Positions 17,486 through 27,699 are shown, numbered from the stretch's first letter. The stretch is DNA of 64,000 bases from Anaerobacillus alkalidiazotrophicus (GCF_001866055.1 NZ_MLQS01000031.1:217031-281030), one strand, 5' to 3'. A program made the numbers and translations. Notes: generated by a model from the letters alone, not told the origin.

Positions 17486-18259
17486 ATGTCAAAAAAAGAA
17501 TGGTACTTAGAATACCAAATACATAAAAATCGTCCAGGATTATTAGGTGATATCGCATCATTACTTGGAATGTTATCGATAAATATTATTACGATAAATG
17601 GTGTCGATCATATGAGAAGAGGGATGTTAATTCGTAGCGAAGATAATGATCAAATTGAACGACTTACTAAAATTTTAAATACGATGGATAATATTTCAAT
17701 AACGAAAGTAAGAGAACCTAAACTTAGGGATAGGTTAGCGGTAAGACACGGTCGATATATAGAAAGAGATGGAGATGAAAAGAAGATTTTTCGCTTTGTT
17801 CGTGATGAACTAGGAATACTAGTTGATTTCATGGCTGAACTTTTTAAGAAGGAAGGTCATAAACTAATAGGTATTAGAGGAATGCCTCGAGTCGGAAAGA
17901 CAGAATCCATTGTTGCAGCAAGTGTTTGTGCTAATAAGCGATGGTCATTTATTTCATCGACCTTACTTAGGCAGACCATTAGGAGTCAATTAGCTGATGA
18001 CGAACTTTCAGAGAATAATATTTATATTATTGATGGGATCGTTACAACAATGCGTGCTACAGAAAGACATCGATTATTAGTTAATGAAGTAATGCGCTTA
18101 TGTTCAAACAAGGTCATTGAGCATCCAGATATTTTTGTTAGAGAGACAGAGTATACACTAGATGATTTTGACTACATAATAGAGTTAAGGAACAATCACG
18201 AAGAAAAAATAACATATGAAGCTATTGACCCAGGGTTTTCTTCATTTGATATAAGTTAA
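17486..18259 (+). CDS. ymfK: DUF3388 protein YmfK: ACT-like domain plus P-loop motif
   Basis: A 257-residue protein conserved in Bacilli. Residues 5-60 look like an ACT-type small-ligand domain (NRPGLLGDIASLLGMLSIN). The C-terminal part holds GMPRVGKTES near residues 132-141, a perfect GxxxxGKT/S nucleotide-binding motif, followed by a hydrophobic strand (IYIIDGIVTT) that could serve as Walker B. I infer a ligand-sensing NTPase; function is not established. The ATG follows GGGAAAGGAG. It is 20 nt upstream of ymfM and probably co-transcribed with it. Confidence 0.85.
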   Translation: MSKKEWYLEYQIHKNRPGLLGDIASLLGMLSINIITINGVDHMRRGMLIRSEDNDQIERLTKILNTMDNISITKVREPKLRDRLAVRHGRYIERDGDEKKIFRFVRDELGILVDFMAELFKKEGHKLIGIRGMPRVGKTESIVAASVCANKRWSFISSTLLRQTIRSQLADDELSENNIYIIDGIVTTMRATERHRLLVNEVMRLCSNKVIEHPDIFVRETEYTLDDFDYIIELRNNHEEKITYEAIDPGFSSFDIS

Positions 18260-18279
18260 AGAGTTGGTAGGTGTTAGCA

Positions 18280-19155
18280 TTGTCAGAATTAGGAATGCGA
18301 CTTAAGAATGCAAGGGTAGAAAAGAATTTAACGTTGGAACAGCTCCAAGAGATGACAAAAATCCAAAAACGTTACTTACAAGCTATTGAGGAAGGCAACT
18401 TACATTTGTTGCCAGGGAATTTTTATGCCAGAGCTTTCGTGAAAAGCTATTCAGAAGCTGTTGGTATTGACCCTGAAATGCTTTTTGAAGAGCATGCAAA
18501 TGAACTCCCAGCCTCCAGTAAACAAGTAACTGAAATTCCACCAAGAGTTCAATCTAAAAAAAACGGAAGTACGAAAAAAACTCGTAGATTTTTAGCAGTA
18601 TTACCTTCTGTTGTAGCTGTAGTTTTCATTATTTCAATATTAATTGGTTTCTGGTATTTCCTTCAAAAAAACACAGCAATTGATGAAGTGGTTCCTACGG
18701 ATATAGGTCAGGAAACTGTTGATGGTGGAAAAGATGAAGAAGCACTTAAGCCGGAAGAAGAGGATGAAGATGAAGAAGAAACTCAATTAATTGAGGTAGA
18801 AGAAATAGAAGACGTAGAAGAAGAGTTGCCAGAGCAAGAACTTGTTTTTGTTGAAACAAAGGGAAAAGAAACCATTTATCAGTTACTTAATGCAGATGAA
18901 TTCAAGGTTGAAATTGAACTTGATGGAAAAAGTTATATAGAAATTGATAATCTTAAAGGGAAGACATTTCATGCTTCTATTGAAGATAGTGGGAAAGTGT
19001 TATCATTTGACTTTTCAGAAGAGGAATCTATTCATTTTAACTTTGGTGCATCCAACAATGTAAAACTATTTATTAACGATGAACCTTTTGAGTTCCCGCT
19101 CAATATCGCTCATCAGAAAGTAACATTTCATTTTCAAGAAGAAAGTGAACAATAG
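18280..19155 (+). CDS. ymfM: RodZ-like helix-turn-helix membrane protein YmfM
   Basis: A 291-residue RodZ-family protein linking the MreB cytoskeleton to cell-wall growth. The N-terminal Xre-like HTH (residues 1-70, TLEQLQEMTKIQKRYLQAIEEG) faces the cytoplasm. One membrane segment follows near residues 108-128 (SVVAVVFIISILIGFWYF), then an outside linker very rich in D/E, and a C-terminal beta domain (DUF4115). TTG 18280 is chosen over GTG 18271 because TAGGTG at 18268-18273 is its ribosome site. It lies before pgsA and cinA, as in B. subtilis, with yajQ inserted here. Confidence 0.88.
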   Translation: MSELGMRLKNARVEKNLTLEQLQEMTKIQKRYLQAIEEGNLHLLPGNFYARAFVKSYSEAVGIDPEMLFEEHANELPASSKQVTEIPPRVQSKKNGSTKKTRRFLAVLPSVVAVVFIISILIGFWYFLQKNTAIDEVVPTDIGQETVDGGKDEEALKPEEEDEDEEETQLIEVEEIEDVEEELPEQELVFVETKGKETIYQLLNADEFKVEIELDGKSYIEIDNLKGKTFHASIEDSGKVLSFDFSEEESIHFNFGASNNVKLFINDEPFEFPLNIAHQKVTFHFQEESEQ

Positions 19156-19163
19156 TGACATGT

Positions 19164-19193
19164 AAAAAGAGTCATCAAATATGACTCTTTTTG
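19164..19193 (+). terminator. Intrinsic terminator after ymfM
   Basis: AAAAAGAGTCAT (19164-19175) pairs with ATGACTCTTTTT (19181-19192) around CAAAT. Confidence 0.85.
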
Positions 19194-19208
19194 TATTGAC
19201 TAAACGAA

Positions 19209-19262
19209 TTTATCCCACACTTAAGGGGCAAGTAAGGCCCCCACTGATTGAAGTTCAGCTTT
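19209..19262. repeat. Short IS605-end-like element, internally deleted copy
   Basis: TTTATCCCACACTTAAGGGG followed within about 10 bases by GGCCCCCACTGATTGAAGTT matches the two ends of the 441-587 element without the central hairpin. It is probably an internal-deletion derivative. The rest of the 19156-19632 gap is AT-rich with no supported gene. Confidence 0.55.
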
Positions 19263-19632
19263 ATAGTATAGAATATTAATTTATGCTTTAGAAGTAAATG
19301 AACCTTAAGTAATTTGTTAAATTCCACTTAATAGTTTTTAGAGTAAGATTACACATTGGTGGTGTAATATGTTAAAATTAATTCTATGCTTGTACAAAAA
19401 AGAATCGTTTAAAACAAATACTTTTTTTTCGGTGTAAACAGTTAGCTTTATATTGATACAAATTTCTAGTTAAATATAGGGTTGGTAGATCTAAATTTTT
19501 TAACGCCAATGGTTAGAATTATTAGAACAAAGTAATTCTATCGCTACGGGAAGAAATACAATAATAGGAACAAAACAATTAGCTTACACTATCTGTTAAT
19601 AAAATTTGTTTTTTTTAGAAAGGATGAAGTAT

Positions 19633-20127
19633 ATGGCAAAGGAACATTTTTTTGACATTGTATCAGAGGTAAATATGCAAGAAGTTGATAATGCAATTGT
19701 ACAAGCGTTAAAAGAAATTAAAAACCGTTATGATTTTAAAGGTTCTAAAAGTAATATTGAACGAACAGGAGATAATCAAATAACGATTATTTCAGACGAT
19801 GATTATAAATTAGAAAGTGTCATCGATATCTTAAAAACAAAATTTATAAAACGAGACATATCTCAAAAAGCAATGGATTTTGGTAAAATTGAAAAAGCTT
19901 CTGGAGGAACAGTAAGACAAGTAATATCGCTTGTAGCAGGAATTAGTTCTGACAGAGCAAAGAAAATTACAATAGCAATTCGTGATTCTAAATTAAAAGT
20001 TAAAGCTCAAATACAAAATGAGCAGATACGGGTTACTGCAAAAAACATTGACGATCTTCAATCCATTATCCAACTAGTAAAACAATTGGATTTGGATTTT
20101 CCTGTACAATTTGTAAATATGAGATGA
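19633..20127 (+). CDS. yajQ: YajQ family cyclic-di-GMP/nucleotide-binding protein
   Basis: A 164-residue cytoplasmic protein of the YajQ family: [20 protein letters not shown] start, [10 protein letters not shown] near residue 32, two RNP-like half domains, and an [11 protein letters not shown] end. Some homologs bind cyclic di-GMP and act as transcription co-factors; whether this one does is unknown. The ATG at 19633 follows AGAAAGGATGAAG; the frame also allows 19606, but that start would precede the ribosome site. It stands alone between ymfM and pgsA with its own gap. Confidence 0.92.
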   Translation: MAKEHFFDIVSEVNMQEVDNAIVQALKEIKNRYDFKGSKSNIERTGDNQITIISDDDYKLESVIDILKTKFIKRDISQKAMDFGKIEKASGGTVRQVISLVAGISSDRAKKITIAIRDSKLKVKAQIQNEQIRVTAKNIDDLQSIIQLVKQLDLDFPVQFVNMR

Positions 20128-20187
20128 TTTTAACTACATATGAAGATTAATTATTATTTTAATTAGGAAAGTTACAGATGAAAACAT

Positions 20188-20228
20188 TCACAAAAAGTGA
20201 AGGCAGATTGCCTTCCATTTTGTGATGC
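20188..20228 (+). terminator. Hairpin after yajQ, probable terminator
   Basis: CACAAAAAGTGAAGGCA (20189-20205) pairs, with a small bulge, with TGCCTTCCATTTTGTG ending near 20224. There is no T run after it, so termination strength is uncertain. Confidence 0.5.
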
Positions 20229-20376
20229 GTTTATAAAGACTCAAGGTGTGGTATAGACTTCATGTGTTTTCGAAGTTTTACTTAATCTGATTCGAGTGGT
20301 GTGAATGGATGTTGCTAGCACACTACCGATTCAATAGTTGATTGGCACTTACGCTTTTCTAATAGGGAGGGTACTT

Positions 20377-20955
20377 GTGAATATACCAAATAAAATTACT
20401 ATTTCAAGAATAATTCTTATTCCCTTATTTATGATTTTTTTCCTGGCTCCTATCGATCTAGGTCACTTTCTTATCATGAGCTTTGAATTGCCTATAGCAC
20501 ATTTCATTGGTGCTTTACTTTTCATTATTGCAGCTAGTACAGATTGGTTAGACGGTTATTATGCAAGGAAATATAACTTAGTTACAAATTTCGGGAAGTT
20601 TTTAGATCCATTAGCTGACAAATTGTTAATGACTGCAGCACTAATTGCATTAGTGGAATTATTGTTATTACCAGCTTGGATTGCAATAGTTATTATTAGC
20701 CGCGAGTTTGCTGTTACTGGAATCAGGCTTGTTGCAGCAGCTGAAGGACAAGTAATAGCTGCAAGCAATTTAGGAAAATGGAAAACGGTGTTTCAGATTA
20801 TTGCTGTTTCAGCGTTAATGCTTCACAACTTACCTTTTGAGTTAATTGGTTTTCCTTTTACGACAATTGTTGTATGGATTGCTACTATTTTAACTATTAT
20901 TTCGGGCTGGGATTATTTTGTCAAAAATAAACACATTGTCCTTAAATCTAAGTAA
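20377..20955 (+). CDS. pgsA: CDP-diacylglycerol-glycerol-3-phosphate 3-phosphatidyltransferase
   Basis: A 192-residue membrane enzyme making phosphatidylglycerol phosphate from CDP-diacylglycerol, an essential lipid step. The CDP-alcohol phosphotransferase motif is complete: DG..AR........G...D...D, seen from DWLDGYYARK to GKFLDPLADK. Four to six hydrophobic segments are visible. GTG 20377 is used because AGGGAGG at 20363-20370 precedes it; the upstream ATG-equivalent at 20338 has no ribosome site. cinA starts 15 nt downstream. Confidence 0.93.
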   Translation: MNIPNKITISRIILIPLFMIFFLAPIDLGHFLIMSFELPIAHFIGALLFIIAASTDWLDGYYARKYNLVTNFGKFLDPLADKLLMTAALIALVELLLLPAWIAIVIISREFAVTGIRLVAAAEGQVIAASNLGKWKTVFQIIAVSALMLHNLPFELIGFPFTTIVVWIATILTIISGWDYFVKNKHIVLKSK

Positions 20956-20969
20956 TCGGGGTGTTGGCT

Positions 20970-22223
20970 TTGAATGCAGAAATCATAGCTATTGGTTCTG
21001 AACTCTTGTTAGGGCAAATTTCAAATACCAATGCACAATTTCTCTCTAAACAATTAGCTAATATTGGAGTGAATGTTTATCATCATAGTGTTGTTGGCGA
21101 TAATCGTGCTCGCTTAATAGAAATTATTACTCAAGCTCAAAAACGCTCTAATTTAATTGTTGTTACTGGTGGGCTTGGTCCAACAAAAGATGACCTTACA
21201 AAAGAAACGATTGCTGAGTGCGTCGGACGTTCTTTAATAACTGATAAAGAAGCTTTAATTAATATTGAAGAATATTTTAAACGGCGTAACCGAGTAATGT
21301 CAGAAAATAATCGAAAACAGGCTTTAGTTATTTCAGGATGTACCATCCTGCCAAATGATCATGGAATGGCACCAGGAATGGCTTTAAAAGAAAATGGTGT
21401 TTCTTATGTCCTTTTACCGGGACCGCCTAAGGAAATGGAGCCGATGTTTATAAATTATGGGCTTTCCTTCCTTGTTTCACAGCTCGAAAAAACTACGAAA
21501 ATTAGTTCGCGCGTATTAAATTTTTTTGATATCGGTGAATCTCAACTTGAAACTGAACTTTTAGATTTAATTGATAATCAAACTAATCCGACAATTGCAC
21601 CTCTAGCTAAGGATGGAGAAGTGACGATTCGCTTAACTGTGAAGTATGAGAATGAAAAAGAAGGTGCAGCTCTCTTAGATGAAATAGAAGGGAAAATATT
21701 AGCTAGAGTAGGTGAGTTTTTTTACGGTTATGATGACACCTCCTTATTAAAAGAAGTAATAAAACAGCTCAAAGACGAGGGGATAACGATTGCTTCTGCC
21801 GAAAGCTTAACTGGTGGTCTTTTTTCTTCTGAAATAACTAAAGTAAGCGGAGCTTCAACCATTTTTAAGGGGGGGATTGTTTGCTATAGCAATGATAGTA
21901 AACAATCTATTCTCAAGGTGCCAGATGAAATTATTAATGAATTTGGTGCAGTGAGTAGTGAGTGTGCGAAAGCTCTAGCTGATAATGTAAAGGATCTTAC
22001 AGGCGCAACTATAGGAATTAGCTTTACCGGTGTAGCAGGTCCTAACAAACTTGAAAATAAAGAGGTAGGGACAGTTTATATTGGAATTTCTGTGATAGGT
22101 AAAAAAACAATTGTTTATCCATTAAAGCTTGCTGGCTCTAGAGAGCAAATTCAGAGTAGGTCTGTTAAATATGGTTTATATTCATTAATGAAACATTTTT
22201 CTAAAGGTGGCAATATAAAATGA
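20970..22223 (+). CDS. cinA: Competence-damage-inducible protein CinA
   Basis: A 417-residue protein with an N-terminal MoaB-like domain (EIIAIGSELLLGQISNTN; VTGGLGPTKDD) and a C-terminal nicotinamide-nucleotide amidase domain (IASAESLTGGLFSSEIT; GISFTGVAGP). It works in pyridine-nucleotide salvage and is co-expressed with recA during competence in some Firmicutes. TTG 20970 is chosen because CGGGGTG at 20957-20963 is its ribosome site; GTG 20961 lies within that site. The stop overlaps the helicase start. Confidence 0.92.
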   Translation: MNAEIIAIGSELLLGQISNTNAQFLSKQLANIGVNVYHHSVVGDNRARLIEIITQAQKRSNLIVVTGGLGPTKDDLTKETIAECVGRSLITDKEALINIEEYFKRRNRVMSENNRKQALVISGCTILPNDHGMAPGMALKENGVSYVLLPGPPKEMEPMFINYGLSFLVSQLEKTTKISSRVLNFFDIGESQLETELLDLIDNQTNPTIAPLAKDGEVTIRLTVKYENEKEGAALLDEIEGKILARVGEFFYGYDDTSLLKEVIKQLKDEGITIASAESLTGGLFSSEITKVSGASTIFKGGIVCYSNDSKQSILKVPDEIINEFGAVSSECAKALADNVKDLTGATIGISFTGVAGPNKLENKEVGTVYIGISVIGKKTIVYPLKLAGSREQIQSRSVKYGLYSLMKHFSKGGNIK

Positions 22224-23809
22224 TGTATTTTGACGATTTTCAAATTTCAGGTGATATAAAAAAAGCAATTAAGGAGATGGGCTTTGAAGCTCCTTCTCCA
22301 ATTCAAGAAAAAGTAATTCCTGTCATATTAGAAGGTGGGGATGTCATTGGACAAGCACAAACAGGCACAGGAAAGACAGCAGCATTTGGGATCCCGTTAT
22401 TAAACAAAGTTACGAGTGCACCATATGTGCAAGCAATTATTTTAACTCCAACACGAGAATTGGCCATCCAGGTTGCTGGTGAACTTCAAAAATTATCTAA
22501 GTTTAAACGTACACGAACATTACCAATCTACGGTGGACAATCGATTGGTCACCAAATTCGTGCTTTAAAGCAAGGCGTACATGTTGTTATTGGGACTCCT
22601 GGCCGAGTTCTAGATCATTTACGTCGTAAAACGTTGAAACTTGAAAGAGTTCATACTGTCGTTTTAGATGAAGCAGATGAAATGCTCGATATGGGGTTTG
22701 TTGAGGATATTGAATCTATTTTAAAAGAGGTAAATCACGAACGTCAAACGTTGCTTTTTTCTGCAACAATGCCAAATGAGATTATGAAATTGTCTCGTAA
22801 GTATATGAATCAACCTAAAGTTGTTTCTATTAGCAAAGGGGACGTAACAGCACCATCTATTAACCAAGTTTATTTTAAAGTATTAGAAAAGAATAAATTA
22901 GAGTCTCTTTGTCGAATTATTGATAGTGAAGAAATTGATCTTGGGATTATTTTTTGTCGTACAAAAAAGGGTGTTGCTGAACTTGCAGAAGCTCTACAAG
23001 CACGCGGATATATGGCGGACGGTCTTCATGGCGATTTAACCCAAATGCAACGAGATAGTGTCATGAAGAAATTCCGTGATTCTACCATTGAGTTTTTAAT
23101 TGCTACAGATGTTGCGGCACGTGGTATTGATGTGGATAATGTGACTCATGTTATTAACTATGACATTCCGCAAGATCCTGAAAGTTATGTGCATCGTATT
23201 GGGCGTACCGGTCGTGCGGGGAGGAAAGGTCTAGCATTAACTTTAGTCACTCCAAGGGAAATGAAACATTTGCGCTCTATTGAAATGGAAATTAAAATGA
23301 CATTACCTTCTCAAGAAATTCCTACGATTGAGGATGTTGTAGAAAAACAACAAGAATCATGGAAACAACAAGTAGTTAAAATCATTGAGACAAATGATCA
23401 GCCTACATTTTTTGATTCTATAGTTAAGGATATGCTTTCTGAATATCCACCTGAAAAAGTTGTTAACGCGCTTATGAATATAGCTTTCCATCGTGAATTT
23501 AATGTTGAAGATGATAGCTATAACTTTGGTGATACAGGCGCAGCGAAAGGCATGGTTCGCTTTTTTATTAATGTAGGTAGAAATGTTCAACTAACACCTA
23601 AAATTATTGTCGATGAAATTGCTGAACTAGTAGGAATTTTACCAAAATCAATAGGAAGAATTGATATCTTTGAAAATTTCACCTTTGTAGAGGTCCCAGA
23701 AGATAGTGCACCGTTTGTCTATGAAGCACTTCGCTATTCAAGATTAAATGGAATTCGAGTTAATCTTGAGCCGGCAAAACCACGTCCAAAAAGAGAAAAG
23801 AAATTTTAA
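22220..23809 (+). CDS. DEAD-box RNA helicase with DbpA-type RNA-binding domain
   Basis: A 529-residue ATP-dependent RNA helicase. Motif I is QTGTGKT, motif II DEAD (VVLDEADEML), motif III SAT, motif VI HRIGRTGRAGR. The C-terminal part (about residues 440-520, KGMVRFFINVGRN to NGIRVNLEP) is the DbpA RNA-binding fold, which in DbpA-like enzymes directs them to 23S rRNA. It overlaps cinA by 4 nt, so it is translationally coupled and sits between cinA and recA, which are adjacent in B. subtilis. A CshA/DbpA paralog; the exact ortholog is unclear. Confidence 0.9.
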   Translation: MMYFDDFQISGDIKKAIKEMGFEAPSPIQEKVIPVILEGGDVIGQAQTGTGKTAAFGIPLLNKVTSAPYVQAIILTPTRELAIQVAGELQKLSKFKRTRTLPIYGGQSIGHQIRALKQGVHVVIGTPGRVLDHLRRKTLKLERVHTVVLDEADEMLDMGFVEDIESILKEVNHERQTLLFSATMPNEIMKLSRKYMNQPKVVSISKGDVTAPSINQVYFKVLEKNKLESLCRIIDSEEIDLGIIFCRTKKGVAELAEALQARGYMADGLHGDLTQMQRDSVMKKFRDSTIEFLIATDVAARGIDVDNVTHVINYDIPQDPESYVHRIGRTGRAGRKGLALTLVTPREMKHLRSIEMEIKMTLPSQEIPTIEDVVEKQQESWKQQVVKIIETNDQPTFFDSIVKDMLSEYPPEKVVNALMNIAFHREFNVEDDSYNFGDTGAAKGMVRFFINVGRNVQLTPKIIVDEIAELVGILPKSIGRIDIFENFTFVEVPEDSAPFVYEALRYSRLNGIRVNLEPAKPRPKREKKF

Positions 23810-23897
23810 TATAAAAAAAGCTCAACTATAATTATTAGGTTGTATCCTCGTATTAAAATGATTGAAAGTTTTGCTTATCGTTGAATAAAAATAATAG

Positions 23898-23990
23898 GGC
23901 TAACTCACTTCGTAAAGATTATGAAATCCAAACATTTCATTTGTGTTTTTCATAAAAATTGCTTTATGATAGATTGAGTTAGCCTTATTG
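23898..23990 (+). terminator. Long-apex terminator-like hairpin after the helicase gene
   Basis: GGCTAACTCA (23898-23907) pairs with TGAGTTAGCC (23975-23984), enclosing about 67 nt with an internal hairpin. TTATTGTTTAT follows. The same architecture is seen at 4211, 25258 and 41681. Confidence 0.55.
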
Positions 23991-24072
23991 TTTATCTTGA
24001 TGTTACCATTATTGAGTAAGTAGCCAAAATTTGAACTAAATATAGTAGGAAACAAAAACTAACAAAAAAAGA

Positions 24073-24086
24073 CGAATAAATGTTCG
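24073..24086. promoter_or_regulatory. LexA (SOS) box of recA
   Basis: CGAATAAATGTTCG fits the Bacillus SOS box (CGAACnnnnGTTCG) with one mismatch. It lies just upstream of the recA promoter (TTGGCA 24096-24101). Confidence 0.8.
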
Positions 24087-24095
24087 TTAAAACTA

Positions 24096-24124
24096 TTGGC
24101 AAATCTCAAAAAACAAGTTATGAT
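24096..24124 (+). promoter_or_regulatory. SigA promoter of recA
   Basis: TTGGCA (24096-24101), exactly 17 bp, then TATGAT (24119-24124). The leader to the recA ATG is about 70 nt. Confidence 0.7.
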
Positions 24125-24201
24125 AATGATATAGCTTTTACATGCACCTTAAACAAATAAAAAACAATTGTAATTTATTTACATATAAGGAGAGATGAAA
24201 C

Positions 24202-25251
24202 ATGAGTGATCGTAAAGCGGCCTTAGATATGGCATTACGACAAATCGAAAAGCAATTTGGAAAAGGTTCAATTATGAAACTAGGGGAACAAGCAGAAAGA
24301 AAAGTGTCTACAATTTCTACTGGTTCATTAGCAGTTGACATCGCCCTTGGGGTAGGTGGTTATCCAAAAGGTCGAATTATTGAAATTTATGGTCCAGAAT
24401 CTTCTGGTAAAACAACTGTAGCACTACATGCGATTGCAGAAGTACAACGCCAAGGTGGACAAGCAGCTTTTATTGATGCAGAGCATGCTCTTGATCCAAT
24501 ATATGCTCAGAATTTAGGTGTTAATATAGATGAACTACTGTTATCACAACCTGACACAGGTGAACAAGCATTAGAAATTGCAGAAGCTTTAGTTCGTAGT
24601 GGTGCTGTTGATATTCTTATTATTGACTCGGTAGCAGCCCTTGTTCCTAAGGCTGAGATTGAAGGGGAAATGGGAGATAGCCACGTAGGACTTCAAGCAC
24701 GTTTAATGTCTCAAGCACTAAGAAAGCTTTCTGGTGCTATTAATAAATCTAAGACTATTGCTATCTTTATTAACCAAATTCGTGAAAAAGTTGGCGTAAT
24801 GTTTGGGAATCCTGAAACAACTCCTGGTGGAAGAGCTCTTAAATTCTATTCATCAGTTCGACTAGAAGTACGTAGAGCTGAAGTATTAAAGCAAGGTAAC
24901 GACATGGTTGGAAACAAAACAAAAATAAAAGTAGTTAAAAATAAAGTTGCCCCACCATTTAAGCAAGCAGAAGTAGACATTATGTATGGTGAAGGGATAT
25001 CTAGAGAAGGGTCTATCTTAGATATTGGTTCTGATCTTGATATTGTCCAAAAAAGTGGTGCTTGGTACTCGTTTAATGATGAACGCTTAGGGCAAGGTAG
25101 AGAAAATGCAAAGCAATTCTTAAAAGAAAATAGTGACATTACATTAACTATTGAAACAAAAATTCGTGATCACTACGGACTAAATGGTGAGATCAAAGTT
25201 GATGCGCCAACAGATGATGAATTTGCTGATCTTCCACTAGATTTAAAATAA
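24202..25251 (+). CDS. recA: Recombinase RecA
   Basis: A 349-residue DNA strand-exchange ATPase. It forms filaments on single-stranded DNA, drives homologous repair and stimulates LexA self-cleavage. Walker A is GPESSGKTT near residue 66; the L2 loop region reads [25 protein letters not shown] (shown in part by [13 protein letters not shown]). A C-terminal acidic tail is present. The ATG follows AAGGAGAG. A LexA box and a promoter lie upstream, so it belongs to the SOS regulon with lexA-yneA at 53 kb. Confidence 0.98.
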   Translation: MSDRKAALDMALRQIEKQFGKGSIMKLGEQAERKVSTISTGSLAVDIALGVGGYPKGRIIEIYGPESSGKTTVALHAIAEVQRQGGQAAFIDAEHALDPIYAQNLGVNIDELLLSQPDTGEQALEIAEALVRSGAVDILIIDSVAALVPKAEIEGEMGDSHVGLQARLMSQALRKLSGAINKSKTIAIFINQIREKVGVMFGNPETTPGGRALKFYSSVRLEVRRAEVLKQGNDMVGNKTKIKVVKNKVAPPFKQAEVDIMYGEGISREGSILDIGSDLDIVQKSGAWYSFNDERLGQGRENAKQFLKENSDITLTIETKIRDHYGLNGEIKVDAPTDDEFADLPLDLK

Positions 25252-25257
25252 TGGGTG

Positions 25258-25364
25258 AAAAATGACTTAAATTGAATCGTTTTATTGAGGAAGTTGTATA
25301 TTTTATCACCAAAAGTTACAAACTTTCAAAAACGGCGGTTCAGTTTTTTAAAGTCATTTTTTAT
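25258..25364 (+). terminator. Long-apex terminator after recA
   Basis: AAAAATGACTT (25258-25268) pairs with AAGTCATTTTT (25351-25361). Inner TTGAATCGTTTT can pair further with AAAACGGCGGTTCAG, and a T-rich run follows. The rest of the gap to 25541 shows nothing else. Confidence 0.65.
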
Positions 25365-25541
25365 TTCAAAAAAACAATAAATCTTTTCTCAACATCAATA
25401 GAGTCTTATTACTCATCTAGATAGGACGAATTAACTATTTGTTAATACTATTTTACAGAAAAGTATTTTTTCTGATCTCGAAAATCATTAATGAAACAGA
25501 CAGAAATTTTAATGTATAGAACAGTCCATTATTGACAAAGC

Positions 25542-25570
25542 TTGACAATAACATTATCCAATTATACAAT
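25542..25570 (+). promoter_or_regulatory. Strong SigA promoter of rny
   Basis: Perfect TTGACA (25542-25547), 17 bp, TACAAT (25565-25570). A second TTGACA lies 10 bp upstream. The leader to the rny start is about 175 nt. Confidence 0.75.
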
Positions 25571-25751
25571 TGTGGAGAATACCGCATTTTACATTTAATT
25601 ATTGGTTATTTTTTTTATACTTTATGAAATTTTTCTCTTTATTAAGTATAAGAAGGGTATCCTGTGCTGGATGTGCACACCAATTAGAATGATCTGAAAA
25701 TAATGTATGATGATGAAACCAACAATTAGATAGCAAGAGGAGGTGAAAGTA

Positions 25752-27317
25752 TTGGATAACATTTTTGTACTCATCTTCATTTTGCTTGTCTCTGTGGCCA
25801 TTGGTGCAGTTGTTGGATATCTTGTTCGAAAATCCATTGCAGAAGCTAAAATTTCTAGTGCGGAACATGCAGCAAAACAAATTATTGAAGAAAGTAAGCG
25901 CGAGGCTGAAAGAGTAAAGAAGGAAGCCGTCCTTGAAGGTAAGGATGAAATTCATAAACTTCGTCAAGACGCTGAGCGAGATGTTCGTGAACGAAGAAAT
26001 GAGATTCAAAAACAAGAGAATCGTTTGGTACAAAAAGAAGAGATCCTTGACCGTAAGAGTGAAACCTTAGATAAAAAAGAGGAATCATTGGAAAAGAGAG
26101 AGGAAGCTCTCACCAAAAAACAACGACATATTGAAGAGATGGAAAGCAAAGTGGAGGGACTCTTACAGGAACAGCAAGCTGAACTTGCGCGTATTTCTGG
26201 ATTTACTAGAGAAGAAGCTAGGGAAATCATTATGAAAGACGTAAAAGATGAGTTAACTCACGAAACAGCCTTAATGGTAAAAGATTTAGTAACTAAGGCT
26301 AAAGAAGAAGCTGACAAGAAAGCGAAAGAGATTGTATCACTTGCAATACAACGTTGTTCGGCTGACCACGTTGCTGAGACTACAGTATCAGTAGTAAATC
26401 TTCCAAATGATGAAATGAAAGGAAGAATTATTGGACGTGAAGGTCGAAATATTCGTGCTCTTGAAACATTAACTGGTATTGATCTTATTATTGATGATAC
26501 ACCAGAAGCAGTTATTTTATCAGGATTTGATCCGATAAGAAGGGAAATTGCCCGTACAGCACTTGAGAAGTTAGTTCAAGATGGTCGAATCCACCCTGCG
26601 CGTATAGAAGAGATGGTTGATAAGTCTAGACGTGAAGTAGATGAAATGATTAGAGATTATGGGGAGCAAACAACGTTTGAAATAGGGATACACGGTCTAC
26701 ACCCTGATCTAATTAAGATTTTAGGACGACTTAAGTTTAGAACTAGTTATGGACAAAATGTTCTTAAGCATTCTATAGAGGTTGCTCAATTAGCAGGTAT
26801 TATGGCAGCTGAATTAGGTGAAGACGTTCAACTGGCAAAAAGAGCAGGTCTTCTCCATGATATAGGTAAAGCAATTGACCATGAAGTAGAAGGAAGTCAT
26901 GTGGAAATTGGAGTCGAATTAGCAGTTAAATATAAGGAGCATCCTGTTGTTATAAATAGTATCGCTTCACATCATGGTGACACAGAAGCAACATCTATTA
27001 TTGCAACCCTTGTTGCAGCTGCAGACGCTTTATCAGCGGCTCGCCCAGGAGCAAGACGTGAAACACTTGAGACGTATATTCGTCGCTTAGAAAAACTTGA
27101 AGAAATTTCTGAGTCCTTTGATGGTGTTGAAAAAACGTATGCAATCCAAGCTGGACGTGAAGTCAGAATTATGGTTAAACCAGAAATGGTTGATGATAGT
27201 GAAGCATATCGTTTAGCAAGAGATATTACGAAGAAAATTGAAGAAGAACTCGACTATCCAGGACACATTAAAGTTACCGTTATTCGTGAAACGCGAGCAG
27301 TTGAGTATGCAAAATAA
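25752..27317 (+). CDS. rny: Ribonuclease Y
   Basis: A 521-residue membrane-anchored endoribonuclease that initiates mRNA decay. Order: one N-terminal membrane helix ([21 protein letters not shown]), a long charged coiled coil (about residues 30-200), a KH domain ([19 protein letters not shown]), and an HD domain with [16 protein letters not shown] 25752 is chosen because AGAGGAGGTG at 25736-25745 is its ribosome site; the GTG at 25743 is part of that site. RicA, encoded at 34.2 kb, is a known Bacillus partner of RNase Y. Confidence 0.95.
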   Translation: MDNIFVLIFILLVSVAIGAVVGYLVRKSIAEAKISSAEHAAKQIIEESKREAERVKKEAVLEGKDEIHKLRQDAERDVRERRNEIQKQENRLVQKEEILDRKSETLDKKEESLEKREEALTKKQRHIEEMESKVEGLLQEQQAELARISGFTREEAREIIMKDVKDELTHETALMVKDLVTKAKEEADKKAKEIVSLAIQRCSADHVAETTVSVVNLPNDEMKGRIIGREGRNIRALETLTGIDLIIDDTPEAVILSGFDPIRREIARTALEKLVQDGRIHPARIEEMVDKSRREVDEMIRDYGEQTTFEIGIHGLHPDLIKILGRLKFRTSYGQNVLKHSIEVAQLAGIMAAELGEDVQLAKRAGLLHDIGKAIDHEVEGSHVEIGVELAVKYKEHPVVINSIASHHGDTEATSIIATLVAAADALSAARPGARRETLETYIRRLEKLEEISESFDGVEKTYAIQAGREVRIMVKPEMVDDSEAYRLARDITKKIEEELDYPGHIKVTVIRETRAVEYAK

Positions 27318-27346
27318 AGTGGCCCACCAGCCACTTTATTTTTTTA
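27315..27346 (+). terminator. Intrinsic terminator after rny
   Basis: AAAGTGGC (27316-27323) pairs with GCCACTTT (27330-27337) around CCACCA, followed by ATTTTTTT. The 350 bases from here to ymdB hold only a small inverted repeat (TATTTCATTCG/CGAATGAGATA, about 27580-27610). Confidence 0.85.
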
Positions 27347-27699
27347 CGTATTCGTACATTAGAATAAAACATTATGTTACTTGTTATCTGTAAATCAATT
27401 CATTCGTGTGTAATTATTTAATAACAAATATAAATAACAAACAGCTTGTGTCTTTCATTAAAAGAAGCGAGCGAAGACGTTATATATATTGGCTTGGTTG
27501 AAATTCAGTAGCAATTTACTACGAAAGTAGTTTTCAGTGAATGAAAAAGAGCATGATTAGCTCACTAACAAAAATCTCTATTTCATTCGATGAAGAGCGA
27601 ATGAGATAACGAACCAAATAATCAAATACACAACATTAATTGGCATTAAAACGAGATTATGATAGAATTCAGACAAACATACATATAGAGGTGCAAAAA

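Noticed and set aside
25599..26230. Minus-strand frames opposite rny
   Set aside because: These are shadows of the rny coiled-coil coding sequence.
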